A stretch of 64,000 nucleotides of DNA from Arenibacter arenosicollis (GTDB lineage Bacteria; Bacteroidota; Bacteroidia; Flavobacteriales; Flavobacteriaceae), in contig NZ_JACLHY010000012.1 in the NCBI RefSeq assembly GCF_014397245.1, positions 62,001 through 126,000 of the forward strand. The letters run 5' to 3'. The position numbers and the translations under genes were made by a program. Each line of letters starts with the position of its first letter. Positions within the stretch are counted from its first letter, which is position 1. Positions 1 to 7,926 of the stretch are shown one piece after another. Below the pieces are notes generated by a model. That model was not told the DNA's origin. It was given only the letters and a program-made list of their open reading frames with translations, and searched no databases.

Positions 1-731
1 CAATTGAATGTTCTATTTTAAAAGTTGCGGTATCCGAAGACGTGCAAAACTGCTCGGACGAGGGTATCCAAATTTTTGGTGGCATGGGCTTTTCCGAAGA
101 AACACCCATGGAAGCTGCTTGGAGAGATGCCCGTATAGCCCGTATTTACGAAGGTACCAATGAAATAAACCGAATGTTGTCCGTTGGCCTGTTGATCAAG
201 AAAGCCATGAAAGGGCATGTAGATCTTTTAGGTCCGGCTACGGAAGTAGGAAATGAACTAATGGGCATTCCCTCTTTTGATACCCCGGATTATTCCGAAT
301 TGTTTGCTGAAGAAAAGGAAATGATTGGAAAACTTAAGAAAGTATTCTTAATGGTTGCCGGGTCAGCAGTACAAAAATATGGACCAGCTTTGGATGAACA
401 TCAAATGTTACTCTTGGCTGCCTCCAATATTTTAATTGAAATTTATTTGGCAGAATCTGCAATCCTCAGAACCGAGAAAAATGTAAAACGATTTGGTGAA
501 GCGGCTCATAAAGAACAAATATCCATGTCCAAATTATATTTGTACAATGCTGTGGACATTATTATAAAGAATGGTAAGGAAGCAATAGTTTCTATGGCTG
601 AAGGTGATGAGCAACGTATGATGCTTATGGGACTAAAACGCTTTACAAAATATGCAAATCAACCCAATGTTGTTGAATTACGTAACACCATTGCAGAAAA
701 ACTTAAGGCCGAAAACAAGTATTGTTTTTAG
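1..731 (+). CDS. acyl-CoA dehydrogenase, C-terminal part (5' end outside window)
   Basis: The reading frame is open from base 3 and ends at 731, leaving the last 242 residues of a longer protein. The segment IFGGMGFSEETPMEAAWRD followed by ARIARIYEGTNEINR is the hallmark C-terminal substrate and FAD-binding region of acyl-CoA dehydrogenases, which oxidise acyl-CoA to enoyl-CoA in beta-oxidation and pass electrons to ETF. About 170 further residues follow that motif, so this is the longer VLCAD-like type with an extra helical C-terminal domain rather than a short-chain enzyme. The GTG at 42 is an internal codon, not a start. A perfect terminator hairpin follows the stop. Confidence 0.93.
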   Translation, partial: IECSILKVAVSEDVQNCSDEGIQIFGGMGFSEETPMEAAWRDARIARIYEGTNEINRMLSVGLLIKKAMKGHVDLLGPATEVGNELMGIPSFDTPDYSELFAEEKEMIGKLKKVFLMVAGSAVQKYGPALDEHQMLLLAASNILIEIYLAESAILRTEKNVKRFGEAAHKEQISMSKLYLYNAVDIIIKNGKEAIVSMAEGDEQRMMLMGLKRFTKYANQPNVVELRNTIAEKLKAENKYCF

Positions 732-764
732 TAAAGAGTAGCTAACTCAAGCCCATGCTTCTTT

Positions 765-817
765 AATAAGCAAAAAGAAGAACCGCTCCAAAAGAGCGGT
801 TCTTCTTTTTGCTTATT
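765..817 (+). terminator. strong Rho-independent terminator after the acyl-CoA dehydrogenase
   Basis: A perfect 24-bp inverted repeat (765-788 and 794-817) with a 5-base CAAAA loop. The GC core is GAACCGCTC/GAGCGGTTC, flanked by an A-rich left arm and a T-rich right arm, so a T tract follows the core on either strand. The nearest gene on either side is on the plus strand, so it terminates the upstream gene. Confidence 0.9.
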
Positions 818-999
818 ACTTTCCTTTTTTTAGCCTCCCCCCTATTTCAAACAATAGGCAACAATCAAAATGGAATTTCCATCGCCTTCCTAAAGCGTCT
901 TCCCCAAATGGGTAGTTTTCCTTTTTATAAATCCCGTGTCTATCGGATTAAAATATTAACCAAATAAATCAACCAATAAATTCAAAACTAAATACCTTA

Positions 1000-2349
1000 A
1001 TGGCTATGAAGAAAGTAGATGTTTTTGTAATAGGAAGTGGCAGTGCGGGCCGAAAGGTGGCTGAAACCTGTGTCAAAAGTGGATTAAAAGTGGCCATAGC
1101 GGATAACCGCGAATATGGCGGCACTTGTGGCAACAGGGGCTGTATTCCCAAAAAGATTCTTTTGGCACCCACAGAGACTTATGAATTGGCCGCAAATTTA
1201 ACGGACAAAGGTATTTCCTCAGAACCAACCTTGGACTGGAAAGCACTGCAAAGATTTAAACGGCAATTCACCAAGCCGATTCCTATGGCTACTGAAAAGG
1301 AATTAAAGGAATTGGGAATTCAACTTTACCACCAATCACCAAAGTTTTTGGACGAACAGACTTTATCCGTTGAAGGTAAATCCATTAAAGCCACAAAAAT
1401 AGTTGTAGCTACGGGACAGATCCCAAGAAAACTTGAATTCAAGGGTGCCAAGTTCCTTAAAAATAGTGACGATTTTCTACAATTGGGGAAATTGCCAAAA
1501 AATATGGTCTTTATCGGTGGCGGTTATATTGCAATGGAATTTGCCCATATGGCAGCCAGGGCAGGAAGTAAAATAACCATCATCGAGCATGGAGAAAACA
1601 TCCTCAAAGCTTTTGACAGCGACTTGGTATCCCACTTAAGGAAGGTCTCCGAGGACCTGGGTATAAACTTTATACTGAATTCCGAGGTCACTAAAATAGA
1701 GAAGCTGAAAAAAAATCTGCGTATTCGTTATAAACAGGGTGGTAAGGAAAAAACGCTAAAAACACGATCAATATTCAACACAGCCGGAAGGGTTCCCGCT
1801 ATCAATACCTTGAACTTGGAGAAAGGCAATGTATCCTATTCCGATAAAGGCATACAAGTAAACGAGTACCTACAAAATACTGGCAATCCAAATGTTTATG
1901 CCTGCGGTGACGTATCGGCACATGGCCTGCCCCTGACTCCCTTATCAGGAGTGGAAGGGGCTATTGTAGCGGAAAATATACTTCAGGGTAATAAAAGAAA
2001 AATAGAGACACCAGTGATTCCTTCAGCGGTTTTCACTTTGCCCAATTTGGCTTTCGTGGGTTTGTCGGAAGAGGAGGCTAAAAGTAGATACAAAAAGGTA
2101 ACGGTCAATTATAAATCTGTTCCGGACTGGTATAACGCCAAAAGAATAAATGCGTCTGCCTATGCCTATAAAATTGTAATCAACGAGCGTACAAAACAAA
2201 TAGTTGGGGCACACCTATTGTCGCCCCATGCAGGGGAAACGATTAACATGTTCGCCATGGCGATAAGCTTAAAAATGACAACCGAGGCCTTGAAAGGTAT
2301 GATTTTTACCTTTCCTTCCTGGGCGAACGATATAAAAAGCATGTTATAG
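1000..2349 (+). CDS. glutathione-reductase-like NAD(P)/FAD oxidoreductase with atypical C-terminus
   Basis: 449 residues, the normal length for class I pyridine nucleotide-disulfide oxidoreductases. The N-terminal FAD Rossmann motif is VIGSGSAGRKVAE. The redox-active disulfide is C43-G-N-R-G-C48 within GGTCGNRGCIPKK. The second, NAD(P)-binding Rossmann motif is FIGGGYIAMEFA, and YACGDV is the late FAD motif. The dimerisation domain lacks the usual His-Pro-Thr-x-x-Glu active-site motif: the equivalent stretch reads TFPSWANDI, with Phe438 in place of the catalytic His. It therefore probably does not reduce glutathione in the usual way, and the substrate is unknown. The brkB-like gene starts 3 bases after its stop, so the two are likely cotranscribed. 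Confidence 0.85.
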   Translation: MAMKKVDVFVIGSGSAGRKVAETCVKSGLKVAIADNREYGGTCGNRGCIPKKILLAPTETYELAANLTDKGISSEPTLDWKALQRFKRQFTKPIPMATEKELKELGIQLYHQSPKFLDEQTLSVEGKSIKATKIVVATGQIPRKLEFKGAKFLKNSDDFLQLGKLPKNMVFIGGGYIAMEFAHMAARAGSKITIIEHGENILKAFDSDLVSHLRKVSEDLGINFILNSEVTKIEKLKKNLRIRYKQGGKEKTLKTRSIFNTAGRVPAINTLNLEKGNVSYSDKGIQVNEYLQNTGNPNVYACGDVSAHGLPLTPLSGVEGAIVAENILQGNKRKIETPVIPSAVFTLPNLAFVGLSEEEAKSRYKKVTVNYKSVPDWYNAKRINASAYAYKIVINERTKQIVGAHLLSPHAGETINMFAMAISLKMTTEALKGMIFTFPSWANDIKSML

Positions 2350-2352
2350 ATT

Positions 2353-3288
2353 ATGACCAAGGAGAGAAATAGCGATAAATTCAAGTTACAACATCTACCC
2401 TCATTGGTAGTTGATACCTTTAAGGCCTGGAATGCAGACGACCCATTTCGACTGAGTGCGGTTGTTGCTTATTATGCTATCCTTTCCCTACCGGGACTTT
2501 TGGTCATTATCATAAATCTGGTGGGTGCCATTTGGGGCGTTGAGATTGTTCAAGGTGAACTCACAGGTGAGATTTCTAGGGCATTGGGCCGCGATGCAGC
2601 AGAATCCATTCAAATTATGATGATGGAGACACAGAATGGGAACAGAAGCATGATGGCGAGTATTTTAGGCTTTGGCACCTTGATATTCGGAGCTACAGGT
2701 GTATTTTACCACCTACAGCTTTCCTTAAATCAGATTTGGCAAATTAAACCAGACCCAGATTCCAACATAGTGAAGATGCTCATTGATAGGGCCAGGAGCT
2801 TTGCCTTCATATTGGTGATCGGCTTTCTATTATTGGTCAGTTTCTTGGTGACCGCTGCCATTTCGGCACTGAACGATTACATCCGAAGCGTATTACCTGA
2901 TGTTATCCTTTACCTTGCCTTTGTTCTCGATTTTTTAATTTCCCTAGGAATCGTTACCGTGCTTTTTGCCCTTATTTTCAGATTCTTGCCAGACACTAAA
3001 ATACGATGGAAGACAGTTTGGATCGGGGCCCTGATTACTGCTATACTTTTTGTTTTCGGTAAATTTTTATTGGGACTATATTTTGGTGAAGCAGATCCCG
3101 GTTCTACATATGGCGCGGCAGGCACCGTTGTCTTAATACTATTATGGGTTTCTTATTCATGTCTGATATTATTTTTTGGGGCCGAGTTTACATGGGTATA
3201 TGCCAATCGATATGGATTTGGTATTAAAGCCAATCCCTCAAACATCAACAAAAAAATTACTAAAAAAACACTAACAAGTGAGTCCTAG
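2353..3288 (+). CDS. YihY/virulence factor BrkB family membrane protein
   Basis: 311 residues with about six hydrophobic membrane segments. Typical family landmarks are DPFRLSAVVAYYAILSLPGL near the N-terminus, the FGATGVFYHLQLSLNQIW stretch, and the conserved RFLPDTKIRWKTVWIGA followed by YGAAGTVVLILLWVSYS near the C-terminus. The family (formerly mis-annotated as RNase BN) sits in the inner membrane and has no agreed biochemical role. It begins 3 bases after the preceding flavoprotein stop, suggesting an operon. Confidence 0.9.
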   Translation: MTKERNSDKFKLQHLPSLVVDTFKAWNADDPFRLSAVVAYYAILSLPGLLVIIINLVGAIWGVEIVQGELTGEISRALGRDAAESIQIMMMETQNGNRSMMASILGFGTLIFGATGVFYHLQLSLNQIWQIKPDPDSNIVKMLIDRARSFAFILVIGFLLLVSFLVTAAISALNDYIRSVLPDVILYLAFVLDFLISLGIVTVLFALIFRFLPDTKIRWKTVWIGALITAILFVFGKFLLGLYFGEADPGSTYGAAGTVVLILLWVSYSCLILFFGAEFTWVYANRYGFGIKANPSNINKKITKKTLTSES

Positions 3289-3443
3289 AACATTCTAAAG
3301 TGTAACAATTATAGTCGCCAGAATATCTATATAGCACACAGATATGTTGGTTTTTTCTAAATTTTTGAGAGTCAATTTAAAGTGCTTAGTTTTTGACTCA
3401 ATTATATATTAACACGATAACTACTATTTAAAATATTAGAATT

Positions 3444-4172
3444 ATGAGGCAGGCCATTTTCACTTTTATTAACAAAATAAGAGAATATTTAAGACCATTG
3501 TTCCTTAAATATGATCAGAAACTACCTTATATTATAACGCTTATAATAGCATTGATCCTTGTGGTTGGCGGTATAAATCTGTTCATAGAGCTTACTGATA
3601 CCTTAGCTACGGATATGCTGATCAACCTTGATCATGAAGTTACCCAATATGTATTGTCCTTTCGGAAGCCAGCCCTTACCAACTATTTTCTGTTCATGAC
3701 TTATTTAGGGGATGTATATGGCTATCTTATTGTTCTGGCCATCTATCTTTTCATTTCTTTTTTTGTATTTAAGAAATGGAAATATGTGGCCCAAACCTCA
3801 CTTGTTCTGTTGTTGGCAACAGTTTCCAACATGATGCTCAAAAGGTTTGTGGATAGGGCAAGACCTGGTATAGAACATATGGTTTCGGTGGAGACCTTGA
3901 GCTACCCAAGTGGTCACGCTATGAGTGCTATGGCTTTTTACGGGTTTCTAATTTTTATAGTCTATAAGTTTAGTTGGAACAAATATCTGAAATCCAGTCT
4001 AATCGGACTTTTGGTGTTGATTATTTTGAGCATAGGAATAAGCAGAATTTACTTAGGGGTTCACTATCCTTCGGATATCGTCGGTGGCTATATCGCTGGA
4101 TTGATATGGGTAATCTTCTGTGTACTTGTGTTCGATTTGATCGAAGTCTTTAGAAGAGATCCACAAACCTAA
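3444..4172 (+). CDS. phosphatase PAP2 family membrane protein
   Basis: 242 residues with roughly six membrane helices. All three acid-phosphatase signature blocks are visible: KRFVDRARPG (KX6RP), SYPSGHAMS (PSGH) and SRIYLGVHYPSDIVGG (SRX5HX3D). The family removes phosphate from lipid phosphates such as undecaprenyl pyrophosphate or phosphatidic acid at the membrane face. The N-terminal extracytoplasmic loop between the first two helices is long, as in the PgpB/BcrC-like group. The gene stands alone, 155 bases after the BrkB-like gene, and the substrate cannot be assigned from sequence. Confidence 0.9.
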   Translation: MRQAIFTFINKIREYLRPLFLKYDQKLPYIITLIIALILVVGGINLFIELTDTLATDMLINLDHEVTQYVLSFRKPALTNYFLFMTYLGDVYGYLIVLAIYLFISFFVFKKWKYVAQTSLVLLLATVSNMMLKRFVDRARPGIEHMVSVETLSYPSGHAMSAMAFYGFLIFIVYKFSWNKYLKSSLIGLLVLIILSIGISRIYLGVHYPSDIVGGYIAGLIWVIFCVLVFDLIEVFRRDPQT

Positions 4173-4287
4173 TTCCATTTGGTGACAACTTACAGGAATC
4201 TATTGTACCTACCCTTAGTCCAATACTTTTCTGCACTGAATTAAGGTATCTCTGACTACTTGGACGTCCCCTTACAAATTAAGAATA

Positions 4288-5505
4288 CTACTTGGGTAGC
4301 GGGGTTACGGCATCCAAGATTTCATCATCCATACCATAATATTTTAAGGCTATGGCAAAGGCCAAAACCGATAAAACAACACCCACTATAAAAACGGTAT
4401 ACGTCCAACTAAGCAGTCTATATTTCTTTTGCAGTACTTTCCCCAGGTAATAGAGGTCCATTGTTAGCGAATCATAGATTGTTTCTGTGTCTTTTATTAT
4501 GTCCCTAATTTTATTCTTAAAATCCTGAGGTTCCATGGTATGGAAATTTCCGAAGAATAAAAAGTTCGTATTTTTCTTTTTTATTTCCCCTTCCACAACA
4601 TCCTTATTTTCAATTTTAGGGCGGGTTGCCAAGACCGACATGATCATTGAGGCAATACTGAACATAACAAAAATGACAGTTGGGTAAATTAGGTAGGAGT
4701 TGTTAGGGACACCTAACTTTGGGATTAGGTTTGCCATTAGCAAAGAAATGATAATGGCATTTACCGAGAGTAATATATTGGCCTTAGTATCGGCAATATC
4801 ACTCAATTTAAGATGATTTCTGAGTTGAATTCTATAAAGGGATTGTATGGCACGACCCGGACTTTTATCCTTGAGTTTGGCCTTTAATTTTTCCTTCTTT
4901 TTAGTTTTAAGGGCCTTGGCAGCTGAACCGATCAGATCAAGTTCGTTGGATACTTTTTTCTTTTGCCATTTTTCTTTTGCGTAATCGGTATAAAAATGAT
5001 GCTCGGTACGGAGAATTTCGATATATCTTTTTCGCCATTCCTCAATAGTCGGGATACTCTTCTCAAAATTCTGAAGCTCCATATGCAGTAGTACCAGCAA
5101 TTCTTCAAAGTCCTTGGAAGCATAGAAGGACAGACGGGCGTCCTTTATTACTTTTTCTTCTTCATTCAAAGGCTCATCCTTAGTCCATGCCGAACGGATT
5201 AGTTGACAAACTTTATCAATAACCTCATTTTCATATTCATTTTCGGTTAGAAATTTTCTGGCAAGTTCACAGCTATTCTCCATTGGTTCTTTGTAATCCA
5301 ATGAAAAACCAGAATATAGAAACCAAGCCGCCAAAAGTACCTGTTGATCGTTTACCTCTTTATTTTTATTTGCCTCCAGTAATTCAATGCTTTTGCTAAC
5401 GATACTTTTGGTATGGCCCAAGTTGTGGAAGAGATATTTTTCATCCAAATTTTCGGTTAAGAGAACACTTATGTATTGCTCTGCTTTATTCACTATATCA
5501 CTCAT
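4288..5505 (-). CDS. degenerate-HD + Pycsar-type (PycTM/DUF5706) membrane effector protein
   Basis: 405 residues in two parts. Residues about 1-190 resemble an HD phosphohydrolase: the first His block is HNLGHTKSIV (H27, H31), but the position where the His-Asp doublet should lie reads AAWFLYSGF, with Leu63-Tyr64 in place of HD, so the metal site looks dead. Residues about 215-405 match the PycTM family: LRNHLKLSDIADTKANILLS, two central membrane helices, LFFGNFHTM, then DLYYLGKVLQKKYRLL before a last membrane helix. PycTM proteins are effectors of Pycsar anti-phage systems that damage the membrane when cCMP or cUMP binds. No cyclase gene is next to it, so the defence role is inference; a housekeeping role is equally possible. 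Confidence 0.8.
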   Translation of the reverse strand: MSDIVNKAEQYISVLLTENLDEKYLFHNLGHTKSIVSKSIELLEANKNKEVNDQQVLLAAWFLYSGFSLDYKEPMENSCELARKFLTENEYENEVIDKVCQLIRSAWTKDEPLNEEEKVIKDARLSFYASKDFEELLVLLHMELQNFEKSIPTIEEWRKRYIEILRTEHHFYTDYAKEKWQKKKVSNELDLIGSAAKALKTKKKEKLKAKLKDKSPGRAIQSLYRIQLRNHLKLSDIADTKANILLSVNAIIISLLMANLIPKLGVPNNSYLIYPTVIFVMFSIASMIMSVLATRPKIENKDVVEGEIKKKNTNFLFFGNFHTMEPQDFKNKIRDIIKDTETIYDSLTMDLYYLGKVLQKKYRLLSWTYTVFIVGVVLSVLAFAIALKYYGMDDEILDAVTPLPK

Positions 5506-5591
5506 GATTACTGTCTTTTTTCAATTAGTATTGAAATGTTTCTTTTCTTTAAGGTTGAAGGTATTTGAACCAAATTAAATAATTGGATTTC

Positions 5592-6881
5592 TTAAGGTTT
5601 GGAATTGGAGGCCATACAATCAAAACACCCCATGAGCTCTTCGTTTAACTCCAAATCTTCCGAACCTATAAGCGGTTCCAAAATCAACTCCCTTTCATCC
5701 AATATTTTCTTAAATTGCTTGGCATATTCTGTCATATTTTCCCTTCTACTTATAATTTTGGATATTATTTCGTCTCCATCCAAATCATAAATTTGTCGTG
5801 GCCAAATTTGAAAAGCCCTAGTAATAACTTCGTTGGTCATGCGGTGTTGTAAGTTTTCGGCTTGACTGATAAAAACCGATTCGGGTACGTTTTTTAAGAA
5901 ATAAACATCAAAAGGGCCCACAAGACCGTTAAGAAATTCAACCTCGTTTTTAAAGGATTGTACTTTGGGATGGATTTTTTTATTGGCTATTATGGTTGGA
6001 ATTACGCCTTCAAGATTGAAAAAAGCATTGTCCCTATCACAAGGAAGTGGAATTGCATTATATGAATTCCCATTTTTTTGAATGGCCCAGCCCCATTGTT
6101 TAGCATGCCGATCCCAATCGCCTATCAATAGATCAAATAAGCGCGCCTTCACCAAAGCCGCTTGATCAATGGATATTTTATCAGGGTTATCCCTCTTAAA
6201 TTCCTGAAGATCCTCTGTATCCATAATTTCGGTTAGGTTTGCATAGCCTATCCAGGTCGACTTCCCTTCCGTTTCATATTCCAACAGAAACATACGATTC
6301 CCGTATTTGTCATTAAATTTATCTAGGGTCGGTTGTTTTGGAACAAAGACAATTTTCGGATGGGTACTTAAAATATCAGCATGCTTCGCAAGGGCTGCCA
6401 CCACAACGGCTGCGTAAGGATGCTGTGCCGAAATTCCATCGATAATTATATTTTCAAGGCCTAGGGTTTTAGCTACTTCGGGAATTAATGGTTCAGGGTC
6501 TTTTACAATACTTCTTAAGGTATATATAATTCCATTGGCCGACTCAAGCTTTAAGGAATGGGTCTGTTTACCGCCACCTTCCTCAATTACCTTCATACCT
6601 CCAAATAAGGTATCCAAATAAACTATTGGAACCTTTATGGGCATTGCCCAAGCATCCCTATATTGCTCCCCTTGCATAAGTTCTTTTAAATTGGTGCCTT
6701 CGTATAAAGTATTGGCTGCCATAACAATGGAATCATGTTGCCTAAAATTTATTTTTTCAATATCTCCCATACCCGAAATTTGGCGACTTCCAAGATTTTT
6801 AGGGGTAGTAGACACCGACCAATAAGTTAGTCCCAATAAAATTAAGAGGATAATACCAATGCCAAGGAATATTTTTTTCAT
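5592..6881 (-). CDS. membrane-anchored protein with atypical-kinase-like motifs
   Basis: 429 residues. A single N-terminal hydrophobic helix (about 4-23) after MKK suggests a membrane anchor with the rest outside the cytoplasm; there is no lipobox. A glycine-rich block GGGKQTHSLKLESANG (103-118) followed by YTLRS, then GDWDRHAKQW (254-263) and PCDRDNAF (280-287), recalls the glycine loop, catalytic Asp and metal-binding Asp of atypical kinases of the HipA/Fam20/CotH type. I infer a kinase-like fold acting in the periplasm. The substrate is unknown and I do not recognise a named family. The last residues, CFDCMASNSKP, include two cysteines. The gene is monocistronic by appearance and 86 bases from the PycTM-type gene. 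Confidence 0.55.
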   Translation of the reverse strand: MKKIFLGIGIILLILLGLTYWSVSTTPKNLGSRQISGMGDIEKINFRQHDSIVMAANTLYEGTNLKELMQGEQYRDAWAMPIKVPIVYLDTLFGGMKVIEEGGGKQTHSLKLESANGIIYTLRSIVKDPEPLIPEVAKTLGLENIIIDGISAQHPYAAVVVAALAKHADILSTHPKIVFVPKQPTLDKFNDKYGNRMFLLEYETEGKSTWIGYANLTEIMDTEDLQEFKRDNPDKISIDQAALVKARLFDLLIGDWDRHAKQWGWAIQKNGNSYNAIPLPCDRDNAFFNLEGVIPTIIANKKIHPKVQSFKNEVEFLNGLVGPFDVYFLKNVPESVFISQAENLQHRMTNEVITRAFQIWPRQIYDLDGDEIISKIISRRENMTEYAKQFKKILDERELILEPLIGSEDLELNEELMGCFDCMASNSKP

Positions 6882-7443
6882 AGGTCCCGATTCTTAAAGG
6901 TTCTTGTTTCCCACCTAAAACTAAGTCAATACAATAGCTAAAGCGTATCTATTCAAATTTATTTTTAATGCTATTCATTCTACTTCCAAATCCTTATCGC
7001 CAGGGACAATTGTTATAAACGGCCGTTGAATCCAGAGACCTATAAAATGACAGAAAATAAAATGTAGGGAACTTTAGCCGTTTAGAAATTTGCAAATTGA
7101 AGATGCAGAATAGAAGCTTAAAAAATATGGGCTAATTATCGATCCAATTTTAGGACAATTTCTTTTATACTGATCGACTCGAAGATGTTTAGAGTTAATT
7201 TTCTATTCAATAGATGCATTCTAAAAATATAACTATGCCTAAATTTAGAGATATGATAAGAACAACGAACAAACAAGTCCCTATACAATGCTCCAAATAA
7301 AGTTATTACCGAAACGGAAAATGAATGAGCTTAATTAAAATGGACACAAACATATGTACATGTAAAAATCAAAATTGAAGTGCTTAAAACAACTAAAATA
7401 TAATATTCTTTAGCCGGTAGATAATCATTTAATGTATACAGTT
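6882..7443. other. intergenic region without a recognisable gene
   Basis: About 560 AT-rich bases between two divergent genes. I see no convincing coding frame, RNA gene or repeat. It should carry the promoters of both flanking genes, but no clean TAnnTTTG box is visible. Confidence 0.5.
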
Positions 7444-7881
7444 ATGAATCCTATTAGCATTTTTCTAGCAGACGATGATCGGGATGATCGCGAAATTTTT
7501 ATGGACGCTTTGTCCGAATTACCCATTGAAACCTCGGTAAAACAATTTGAAAACGGTGTTGATTTAATGGCGGAATTGTATTCTGGCAATCCTTTGCCCG
7601 ATACCATTTTTTTAGACCTTCGAATGCCACTTATGGACGGATTTGAATGCCTGTCCGATATCCGCAACATTCCTGAACTATCTGAAATCCAAATAATCAT
7701 TTATTCCACATCCTATAATCAAAATGAAGTGGACCAATTGAAAGAAGGCGGGGCTAATCAATATATAAAGAAACCCAACTCGTACAATCAATTGAAAACC
7801 ATATTATATAAATCTTTAAGACCTTTTCAAAATACATCTTCAAGGAAAAATGATGCTTTAAATTTTTCGGTTATTGTCTAG
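7444..7881 (+). CDS. single-domain response regulator (CheY/Rcp1-like)
   Basis: About 145 residues forming only a receiver domain with no output domain. The acidic pocket is FLADDDRDD. The phospho-acceptor Asp lies in IFLDLRMPLMDG, Thr/Ser in IIIYSTSYN, and the conserved Lys in YIKKP. Start at ATG 7444 gives the usual spacing before the acidic pocket; an in-frame ATG at 7432 adds four residues. It lies tail to tail with the large histidine kinase, while a second similar regulator lies at the kinase's 5' side, so it is a likely phosphorelay partner. Confidence 0.88.
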   Translation: MNPISIFLADDDRDDREIFMDALSELPIETSVKQFENGVDLMAELYSGNPLPDTIFLDLRMPLMDGFECLSDIRNIPELSEIQIIIYSTSYNQNEVDQLKEGGANQYIKKPNSYNQLKTILYKSLRPFQNTSSRKNDALNFSVIV

Positions 7882-7926
7882 GATAAATAATAACACAACG
7901 CTTTACATAGTTTCTTATGCCTGATT

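Noticed and set aside
4288-6881. Complete Pycsar or CBASS defence island
   Set aside because: Only an effector-like gene is present; there is no nucleotidyl cyclase, CD-NTase or mobile-element signature nearby.
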